Below, piece after piece: positions 1 to 5,265 of a DNA stretch of 5,265 bases. The first letter of the stretch is position 1; every line of letters begins with the position of its first letter. The stretch comes from an uncultured Clostridia bacterium. Its GTDB lineage: Bacteria > Bacillota > Clostridia > Christensenellales > Borkfalkiaceae. The position numbers and the translations under genes were made by a program. The notes below the pieces were generated by a model. The model saw only the letters and a program-made list of their open reading frames with translations, had not been told where the DNA came from and searched no databases. The stretch covers positions 1-5,265 of the forward strand of contig CAJOMM010000055.1 in assembly GCA_905235765.1 (NCBI GenBank), given 5' to 3'.

Positions 1-543
1 GCTTTACACCTTATAGATACTCTTAAATGCGGTAAAATAGCATGCGACGAATACGATATTATTGCCGAACCTATTAAAGAAAAGACAATTAAGACAAAAG
101 TTTCAAAAATAAACGGAGTTTTGGGAATAGAGGTTAAGGCGGAAATAATTAAAAGTATTCTTGAGAGACTTAATTTCAGAATCACTTTGAACGGAGACGA
201 TCTGACCGCGGTTGTACCGCTTTACCGTGAAGACGTTGACGGGTATCCAGATCTTGCCGAAGAAGTTATTCGCGAATACGGGTACGACAATTTGACGCCG
301 ACTCTTCTTAAAACTTCCGAGATAACGAGCGGAGGATTAAACGTCGAGCAGAGAAACGTGGAAAATCTGAAAAACCTGTTGATAGGGTTCGGATACAATG
401 AAATAATAACGTATTCTTTCGTATCGGAAAAAGAATTCGACATTTACGGTTTCTGTGGTAAGAATACTGAATCCGATAAGCGAGGATATGTCGGTTATGA
501 GAGTTTCTCTTTTGCCCTCTGCAATTCGCGCGGCGATTTATAA
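1..543 (+). CDS. pheT: Phenylalanyl-tRNA synthetase beta subunit, upstream part (5' cut by window, 3' frameshifted)
   Basis: PheT pairs with PheS as the cytoplasmic alpha2beta2 enzyme that charges tRNA-Phe; the beta chain contributes tRNA binding and editing. Frame 1 is open from the first base, so the true start lies upstream. Codons 1-20 look like the end of the B3/B4 (editing) domain. Codons about 29-98 form a B5 domain, with VSKINGVLGIE (34-44) and the YREDVDGYPDLAEEVIREYG stretch (75-94), whose acidic residues D78, D84, E87 and E88 match the family pattern. The start of the synthetase-core-like domain follows (NEIITYSFVSEKEFDIYGF, ending about codon 151). After that the homology stops: the last 29 or so codons to the TAA at 541-543 do not resemble PheT, and the expected continuation lies in frame 2. 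By comparison with PheT of about 800 residues, roughly 370 residues are missing upstream. Identification is firm; whether this is a real broken gene or a sequence error is open. Confidence 0.9.
   Translation, partial: ALHLIDTLKCGKIACDEYDIIAEPIKEKTIKTKVSKINGVLGIEVKAEIIKSILERLNFRITLNGDDLTAVVPLYREDVDGYPDLAEEVIREYGYDNLTPTLLKTSEITSGGLNVEQRNVENLKNLLIGFGYNEIITYSFVSEKEFDIYGFCGKNTESDKRGYVGYESFSFALCNSRGDL
449..466 (+). other. Probable site of the pheT frameshift
   Basis: PheT-like residues in frame 1 run through EKEFDIYGF (ending 453). PheT-like residues in frame 2 begin at VVRILNPIS (from 455). Moving from frame 1 to frame 2 needs one base skipped (an extra base in this sequence) or two bases (or 3n+2) lost. 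Compared from memory with E. coli PheT, the joint would be two or three residues short, which slightly favours a small deletion. I see no canonical programmed-shift site: a -1 shift would give the wrong frame, and no stop or obviously rare codon sits in frame 1 at the junction. Position is uncertain by a few codons. Confidence 0.75.
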
Positions 544-1228
544 TATCAACAGGCAAAATTACGACGGCAAACTTTTTGAATTTGCTAAAACTTATTTTCC
601 GCAATCGCTGCCCGTAACAGACCTTCCTGACGAAAAGGAAGTTTTGGCTTTTGTTTCGTTCGGAAATTCTGAAGATTATTTCAGTGTTAAAGGCGTTACG
701 GACGGAATTTTGGACGCGTTCTGCTTCGGAAAAGAAATTAAATACGTAAGATCTGCGGAAAAATTTATGCATCCGACGAGGTCTGCGGATATTTATGTCG
801 ACGGCGAAAAGGTCGGTTACGTCGGTCAGAATCATCCTGACGTATTAGCGACGGCAGGTGTAGACAAGCCTTTATATGGAGGAGAAATAAAGTATTATCT
901 TCTTAAAAAACATTTCAATGATAAAATTTCCGCTAAACAGATATCAAAATTCCCGTCGGTCGAAAGAGATCTTGCAGTTATTTTAGACGAAGAAATTCCT
1001 TGCGAGCAAGTAATTTCCACGATAAAGAAATACGGCGGAAGAAATCTCGAAAAGGTCTCTTTATTCGATCTTTATAGGGGAAATCAGGTTGAGGAAGGAA
1101 AGAAGAGTATGGCGTTTAACCTTGTTTTCGGATCTAACGAAAGGACGTTAAACGTGAAAGAAGTTGATGACGCAATAGATAAAATTCTTAAAAACTTAAA
1201 GAACGAATTAAATGCGGAATTAAGATAA
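455..1228 (+). CDS. pheT: Phenylalanyl-tRNA synthetase beta subunit, C-terminal part (frame 2 continuation of the same gene)
   Basis: This is the rest of the pheT reading frame, displaced to frame 2. Counting from the GTG at 455, residues 5-16 (LNPISEDMSVMR) and the following SLLP are a hallmark of the PheT synthetase-core-like domain. Further on come NINRQN and GYVGQNHP (family usually G-E-L-H-P). Residues about 166-257 are the FDX-ACB (anticodon-binding, ferredoxin-like) domain, starting FPSVERDLAV, with FDLYRG and the usual C-terminal run to a TAA at 1226-1228. The GTG at 455 is only the first possible start codon. No Shine-Dalgarno-like sequence precedes it and it falls in the middle of a domain, so I do not propose independent translation. 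Frame 2 is closed upstream by TAA codons at 404-409, so the shift must occur after 409. mutS2 begins one base after this stop. Confidence 0.9.
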   Translation: MVRILNPISEDMSVMRVSLLPSAIRAAIYNINRQNYDGKLFEFAKTYFPQSLPVTDLPDEKEVLAFVSFGNSEDYFSVKGVTDGILDAFCFGKEIKYVRSAEKFMHPTRSADIYVDGEKVGYVGQNHPDVLATAGVDKPLYGGEIKYYLLKKHFNDKISAKQISKFPSVERDLAVILDEEIPCEQVISTIKKYGGRNLEKVSLFDLYRGNQVEEGKKSMAFNLVFGSNERTLNVKEVDDAIDKILKNLKNELNAELR

Positions 1229-1229
1229 A

Positions 1230-3593
1230 ATGATTTCTGAAAAGACCATTAAATCGCTTGAATTTGATAAAATACTAACGGACGTCGCATCGTTCGCTGT
1301 TCTTGAAAGTACGAAAAAAGATATTTTGGCTTCCGTTCCCAAAACGGAAAAGAGGGATGTGGAAATCCTCCTCGACGAAACGGAAGAAGCGTATAAACTT
1401 TCTTATGAACACGGTGTATCAGGTGTGTTTTATTTCGCCGACGTTTCGGATGAGCTAAACCGCGCCGACATAGGCGGCACGCTTAACCCTGCGGAGTTAT
1501 TGAGAATAGCGGACAACCTGAAAAGCGCAAGGGTCATAAAAAATTCTTTAAATTCCGTAAATGACGATAAAATAGTTATTTTAAGAAGAATTACGGATAA
1601 TTTATACGTAAACGAGGAGTTTGAAAAGGAAATAAATTCCAAAATCGTTTCTGAGGACGAATTGTCTGACGACGCGTCGCCAAAGCTTTATTCTATAAGA
1701 AGAAGTATTAAAGATATCAACGCCAAAATTCGCAACCAGCTTAATTCTTATATGCGTACCGGATTTAACAAGTACTTGCAAGAATCTGTCGTTACAATGA
1801 GGCAGGGTAGGTTCGTTATTCCCGTTAAAAGCGAATACAGGGGGCAAATTAAAGGTTTTATTCACGATCAGTCATCTTCCGGCGCAACGGTCTTTATTGA
1901 ACCGGAAATCGTCATGGAACTGAATAACGATCTTAAAAAAGCGCTGTTTGACGAAAAAGAGGAAATTTATCGCATTTTATCCGAATTAACCGTTAAAGTG
2001 TCGTTTATGACTGACGCTTTGAGAATTAATGCCGTTAACCTTTCATTGATAGACGGTTGTTTTGCAAGGGCGGAATATTCTTTTAAGCATAACTGCATCA
2101 GACCTGTTGTCAACAAAAGCGGCAATACGGATATTAAAGCGGCAAGGCATCCGCTCATCGCAAAGGATAAAGTCGTTCCTCTGACGCTGCGTTTCGGCAA
2201 AGATTATAGTTTTTTATTGATAACCGGGCCAAATACCGGCGGAAAAACCGTTACGTTGAAACTTGTAGGCTTATTATCTCTTATGGCAATGTGTGGAGTG
2301 TTTATTCCTGCGGCAAGAGATAGCGAGATTTCAATATACGACGGAATATTCTGTGATATTGGCGATGAACAAAGTATTGAAATGAACCTTTCTACTTTTT
2401 CGTCGCACATAAAAAATATTGTTGAAATATTAAATTCTTTAGAAGGTGTATCTCTCGTTCTTTTAGACGAACTGGGCGCCGGAACCGATCCGGAAGAGGG
2501 TAGCGCTATAGCGCTTGCGGTAACGGAAGAGCTTCTGAATTCGGGGTGTTTCGGAATTATTACTTCACATTATTCAAAACTCAAGGAATTTGCAGTCAAT
2601 AACGGCAGAATAGAAAATGCTTCGATGGAATTCGATTCGGAAACGTTAAAGCCGTTATATAAAATAAATTTAGGTATTCCGGGCAGTTCTAACGCTATTG
2701 AAATATCCAAGACTTTGGGGCTTGACGAGAAAATAATCGAAAGGGCAACTCAATATCTTTCGGATGAAAAAATAGGCTTTGAAGCCGTATTGAAAAAAGC
2801 TGAAGAAAGCCGTAGAGCGGCAGAATTATTATCTTGTGAACTTGAAAAATTAAAAGAACAAAGGGAAACCGAACTTAAAGAAATTTCTTCGGAAAAGGAA
2901 AAGATTGTAAAAGAAAGAGAAAAAATATATTTTAACGCAAAACAGGAAACCAAAAGAATTGTTTCGGAAAAACTTGAAGAAGCCGAAGAAATCATCGATG
3001 AGTTGAAAAAGATATTAAAGGCGGCAGGTCTTGAAAGCAAGGAGGTTTTCAGGGCGAGCCAACTTAAAAACAGATTATCGGACAGCAAATATCTTTATAA
3101 TGAAGACGAAAACGCGCCTATAGAAATGATAAAACCTAAAGACGCCGAATTGAAAGTCGGACAAAGGGTTTACGTTAAAAGTCTGGGGGCGTACGCGGAA
3201 ATATTAAGCTTAAAGCCTTCTAAAAAGGAAGCGGAAGTGCTGATCGGAAATATTAAATCCAACGTTAGGTATTCTGACGTATATAATCCGGAAATGCCCG
3301 AAAAAACAACGGACGTAAAAGTTAACAGCGTAGGCGTTCGCGCGGCTCAACCTAAAGCGGAACTAAACGTTGTAGGTAAAACTTCTTTGGAGGCGATAGA
3401 AGAAACCGAGGCATTTATCGACCAGGCGGTTGTAAACGGGCTTGAAGAAGTCAGGATCGTTCACGGTTACGGCGAAGGTATCCTCAGAAAAGCCATAAGA
3501 GAATATCTTAAAAAAAATAAGAACGTTTCAGGATTCAGAAACGGTATATACGGCGAGGGTGAAAACGGGGTAACGATAGTAACGCTTAAGTAG
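1230..3593 (+). CDS. mutS2: MutS2 family ATPase with C-terminal Smr domain (RqcU-like), complete
   Basis: MutS2 is a cytoplasmic dimeric ABC-type ATPase. In some species it was described as suppressing recombination; in Bacillus subtilis it binds collided ribosomes and splits them for the RQC pathway. The 787 residues match the usual length (about 785). Residues 1-320 are the MutS-like clamp/lever part. The ATPase shows Walker A GPNTGGKT (333-340), DIGDEQS (376-382), signature STFSSH (388-393), Walker B LLDELGAGTDPEEG (411-424) and switch histidine H447 in SHYSKLK. A Lys/Glu-rich coiled coil spans about 512-597, a KOW-like segment (GQRVYV) about 638-685, and Smr about 711-787 with HGYGEGILR (745-753). 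The Smr LDLRG motif reads LNVVG (712-716). The ATG start lies 1 nt after the pheT stop and gives the family N-terminus (EKTIKSLEFDKIL); only a weak CGGA precedes it, so translational coupling to pheT is likely. It ends with tandem stops TAG TAA (3591-3596). Confidence 0.96.
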   Translation: MISEKTIKSLEFDKILTDVASFAVLESTKKDILASVPKTEKRDVEILLDETEEAYKLSYEHGVSGVFYFADVSDELNRADIGGTLNPAELLRIADNLKSARVIKNSLNSVNDDKIVILRRITDNLYVNEEFEKEINSKIVSEDELSDDASPKLYSIRRSIKDINAKIRNQLNSYMRTGFNKYLQESVVTMRQGRFVIPVKSEYRGQIKGFIHDQSSSGATVFIEPEIVMELNNDLKKALFDEKEEIYRILSELTVKVSFMTDALRINAVNLSLIDGCFARAEYSFKHNCIRPVVNKSGNTDIKAARHPLIAKDKVVPLTLRFGKDYSFLLITGPNTGGKTVTLKLVGLLSLMAMCGVFIPAARDSEISIYDGIFCDIGDEQSIEMNLSTFSSHIKNIVEILNSLEGVSLVLLDELGAGTDPEEGSAIALAVTEELLNSGCFGIITSHYSKLKEFAVNNGRIENASMEFDSETLKPLYKINLGIPGSSNAIEISKTLGLDEKIIERATQYLSDEKIGFEAVLKKAEESRRAAELLSCELEKLKEQRETELKEISSEKEKIVKEREKIYFNAKQETKRIVSEKLEEAEEIIDELKKILKAAGLESKEVFRASQLKNRLSDSKYLYNEDENAPIEMIKPKDAELKVGQRVYVKSLGAYAEILSLKPSKKEAEVLIGNIKSNVRYSDVYNPEMPEKTTDVKVNSVGVRAAQPKAELNVVGKTSLEAIEETEAFIDQAVVNGLEEVRIVHGYGEGILRKAIREYLKKNKNVSGFRNGIYGEGENGVTIVTLK

Positions 3594-3604
3594 TAACGCG
3601 ATAA

Positions 3605-3610
3605 AAGGGG
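3605..3610 (+). promoter_or_regulatory. Ribosome binding site for the membrane-protein gene
   Basis: AAGGGG lies 4 bases before the ATG at 3615, closer than usual. It is the only purine-rich block in the 21-base gap after mutS2. Stops at 3591-3596 in the same frame rule out a longer N-terminus, so this site and the ATG at 3615 fix the start. Confidence 0.55.
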
Positions 3611-3614
3611 ATTT

Positions 3615-4202
3615 ATGCAGGAAAAATTTTATGAAGAATGTGCGAAGGTACATAATGAAAAATCCGCAAAAAGAAGATATGTAATTTTAAATATCTTTTC
3701 CATTTTTTCATACGTTTTAGCTGGTTTTTGGATTGTAATTGATTTCGGATATTTAATCTTTATATCGACTGATTTGTTTTTTAAAATAGTTTATATGATT
3801 TTTCCATTGGCTTTTTTTATAACGTGGGGAATCGTTTTGGGAAAATTAAAAGACAAAATGTACGTAGACTACGATTACACCTTCGTTACGGGATCTATAA
3901 GATTTTCAAAGGTTATTAATAACGTTAAACGTAAACATATAATAACTTTTGACTTTTCGATGATTGAAAAAATCGGAAAATACGGCAGTAAAACTTATGA
4001 AAGATACGAACTTATGCCCGATAAAAAAATTAAAGTTTTAACGTCGAATAGCGTGGCGGAAGATGGTAAAAGTTTTTATTATATAGTGTGTAATGTTTCC
4101 GGTATTAAATACGTTTTTGTTTTGGAGTGTACGGAAGTTTTTATCGGAAACGTAATAAATTGTTCCAGCAGAACGGTTATAGAAGAGGATTTTTATAGAT
4201 GA
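3615..4202 (+). CDS. Two-helix membrane protein of unknown function, DUF6106-like
   Basis: This is a 195-residue protein of no known function. The N-terminus (1-21) is hydrophilic and ends in basic KSAKRR. Two hydrophobic segments follow at about 22-50 and 55-78, separated by a very short loop; the second is followed by KLKDK. By the positive-inside rule both ends should be cytoplasmic, with a hairpin in the membrane. The remaining 115 or so residues are soluble and look beta-rich, beginning YVDYDYTFVTGSIRFSKVI and then a basic NVKRKH stretch. This arrangement (helix pair, a D/E-Y-x-Y-x-F-x-x-G segment, then basic residues) resembles what I recall of the clostridial DUF6106 family; this is a memory-based match, not a search. 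A bacterial PH-like fold is an alternative. No signal-peptide cleavage site or catalytic motif is apparent. It starts 21 nt after mutS2, and its TGA overlaps the next start (ATGA), so it is probably co-translated with the desulfurase. By eye it is more AT-rich than its neighbours, as expected for a membrane protein. Confidence 0.85.
   Translation: MQEKFYEECAKVHNEKSAKRRYVILNIFSIFSYVLAGFWIVIDFGYLIFISTDLFFKIVYMIFPLAFFITWGIVLGKLKDKMYVDYDYTFVTGSIRFSKVINNVKRKHIITFDFSMIEKIGKYGSKTYERYELMPDKKIKVLTSNSVAEDGKSFYYIVCNVSGIKYVFVLECTEVFIGNVINCSSRTVIEEDFYR
4181..4189 (+). promoter_or_regulatory. Ribosome binding site for the cysteine desulfurase gene
   Basis: AGAAGAGGA lies 9 bases before the ATG at 4199, inside the end of the upstream gene. 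It supports the overlapping start rather than a later internal one, and the start gives the canonical family N-terminus. Confidence 0.6.
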
Positions 4203-5265
4203 TTTATCTTGACAACGCGGCAACTACAAAACCGGATAAAGAATTTTTGGCAAAAGCCGAAAGGTATAATCAAGAGAATTTTTTTAATCCTTCAGCCCTT
4301 TATCGAGGAGGGCTCTCTAACGCTAAAGACATAAAAGATGCGAAGAACGTTATTTTAAATTGTCTCGGTGCGTCGCCGTTGGATTATGAAGTCGTGTTTA
4401 CGTCAGGCGGAACAGAAAGCGATAATGCGGCAATTTTTTGTTCCGTCAAAAGAGGCGTTTTTGTAACCGATAAGGGCGAACATTCCGCCGTTTACAGGTG
4501 TTTTAAAGAACTGAAAAACAGAGGTTTTGACGTCAATTTTATAAGCCTGAATAAAGACGGGTCTGTAAATACAGAAGAGTTATACGATTTTGTCGCTAAA
4601 AACAAAACGGACTTCGCTTCTATCGTTCACGTGAACAACGAAACCGGCGCAATCAATGACGTAAACGCTATATCGTCCGAATTAAAACGAATTAATCCGG
4701 ATATCGTCTTTCATACGGACGGTGTTCAATCTTTCGGCAAAATACCGTATTCATTATCAAAAAACGTTGATTTTTATTCATTGAGCGCGCATAAGATAAA
4801 CGGACTTAAAGGAGTGGGTGCGCTTATTAAAAAGAGGAAGATACCTTTTTCGCCGTTTATTTTCGGCGGTGGGCAGGAAAACGATATGCGTAGCGGTACG
4901 GAAAACGTTTTCGGTATTAAGGTTTTAGAATTCGCCACAAAAAAGAAATATGAAAATATTCGTGAAAATTATTCCAAAATTTTGGTGTTTAACGATTATT
5001 TGAGAAAAAACGTTGATTTAAATAATATAAAGATTATATCTTCAGAAAAAGGTAGTCCATATATACTGAGTCTTTCTGCCGAAGGCTTAAAAGGCGAGGT
5101 CGTTATGCATGCGCTTGAGACCGAAGGGATAATTGTCGGCAACGGCTCGGCTTGTTCTTCGAGGGCAAGGTTTAGCAGGGTGCTCGAAGCCTGTGGGTAT
5201 AACGAAAAAGTTTTAGACGGTGTTATAAGAGTAAGTTTTTCATCGGAAAACACTATGGAAGAAAT
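4199..5265 (+). CDS. Cysteine desulfurase, NifS/IscS family (3' end cut by window)
   Basis: This is a class V PLP aminotransferase-fold enzyme that removes sulfur from L-cysteine, leaving alanine and an enzyme persulfide for Fe-S assembly or tRNA/thiamine thiolation. The frame is open to the window edge (355 codons). Family members are about 370-400 residues, so little is missing. The N-terminus MIYLDNAATTKP is typical. Visible motifs are SGGTESDN (69-76, PLP phosphate region), H95 in the GEHSAV segment, NNETG (146-150), HTDGVQS (172-178, with D174 and Q177 near the pyridine ring), SAHK with Schiff-base lysine K199, RSGTEN (231-236) and catalytic Cys319 in GNGSACSS. All key residues are present. 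After the cysteine comes RARFSRVLEACGY, a basic stretch like that I recall in clostridial desulfurases paired with ThiI. This suggests, but does not show, a role in 4-thiouridine formation and that thiI lies downstream. IscS-type Fe-S supply is the alternative. It overlaps the membrane-protein gene by 4 nt (ATGA). Confidence 0.95.
   Translation, partial: MIYLDNAATTKPDKEFLAKAERYNQENFFNPSALYRGGLSNAKDIKDAKNVILNCLGASPLDYEVVFTSGGTESDNAAIFCSVKRGVFVTDKGEHSAVYRCFKELKNRGFDVNFISLNKDGSVNTEELYDFVAKNKTDFASIVHVNNETGAINDVNAISSELKRINPDIVFHTDGVQSFGKIPYSLSKNVDFYSLSAHKINGLKGVGALIKKRKIPFSPFIFGGGQENDMRSGTENVFGIKVLEFATKKKYENIRENYSKILVFNDYLRKNVDLNNIKIISSEKGSPYILSLSAEGLKGEVVMHALETEGIIVGNGSACSSRARFSRVLEACGYNEKVLDGVIRVSFSSENTMEE

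Noticed and set aside
427..436. Run of five A's (428-432) as a slippery site or homopolymer error explaining the pheT shift
   Set aside because: A shift here would replace the PheT-like EFDIYGF with NSTFTVS, which fits the family worse, so the indel more likely lies after 448. A -1 slip would also give the wrong frame.
308..835. 175-codon open frame on the minus strand across the pheT frameshift
   Set aside because: It lies wholly antisense to clear PheT homology. Its translation is rich in Arg, Phe and Asn with no recognisable domain, typical of a shadow frame.
455..1228. Independent gene for the PheT C-terminal half starting at GTG 455 (a split PheT)
   Set aside because: No ribosome binding site precedes the GTG and the start would cut through the core-like domain just before a conserved motif. 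An indel is simpler.
2750..3088. 112-codon minus-strand open frame rich in Ser and Phe
   Set aside because: It is the mirror of the Glu/Lys-rich coiled coil of MutS2 (GAA/AAA codons read as TTC/TTT). The composition explains the open frame.
4294..4314. Inverted repeat AGCCCT / AGGGCT with a 9-base loop, considered as a terminator
   Set aside because: It has no T-tract after it and lies inside the desulfurase coding region near conserved residues. A 6-bp stem can occur by chance.
4996..5253. 85-codon minus-strand open frame
   Set aside because: It is antisense to the conserved active-site loop and C-terminal region of the cysteine desulfurase, with no family resemblance.

Overview
The window is a gene-dense stretch of a low-GC (about 40%) bacterial chromosome. 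Every gene I can support is on the + strand, and each gap is 21 bases or less or is an overlap. Gene content and style (MutS2 of about 787 residues with an Smr tail, the pheT-mutS2 linkage, a clostridial-type cysteine desulfurase) suggest a Firmicutes/Clostridia lineage, plausibly an uncultured gut clade. The genus cannot be read from the sequence. All three stop codons are used (TAA for pheT, TAG for mutS2, TGA for the membrane protein), so the code looks standard.

Layout. Bases 1-1228 are the 3' half of pheT (phenylalanyl-tRNA synthetase beta chain). It is split by an apparent frameshift near 449-466: the B5-domain part is in frame 1 up to a stop at 541-543, and the core-like and FDX-ACB parts are in frame 2 from about 455 to 1228. 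One base later comes a complete mutS2 (1230-3593), with ABC-ATPase motifs, a coiled coil, a KOW-like segment and an Smr domain whose usual LDLRG motif is degenerate. After 21 bases comes a small two-helix membrane protein (3615-4202), which I match tentatively to the uncharacterised DUF6106 family. Its stop overlaps the start of a PLP-dependent cysteine desulfurase (4199 to the window end, truncated by the window) in an ATGA arrangement.

How they work together. The spacing suggests one polycistronic transcript. The themes are tRNA charging (PheT), rescue of collided ribosomes and/or recombination control (MutS2), and sulfur transfer, probably for tRNA thiolation or Fe-S assembly (cysteine desulfurase). 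No promoter, terminator, RNA gene, repeat, mobile element or CRISPR array could be supported, and no stretch over 300 bases lacks a gene. I found no convincing sign of an undescribed system. The points worth a second look are the pheT frameshift, the altered Smr motif, and the membrane protein of unknown function coupled to the desulfurase.
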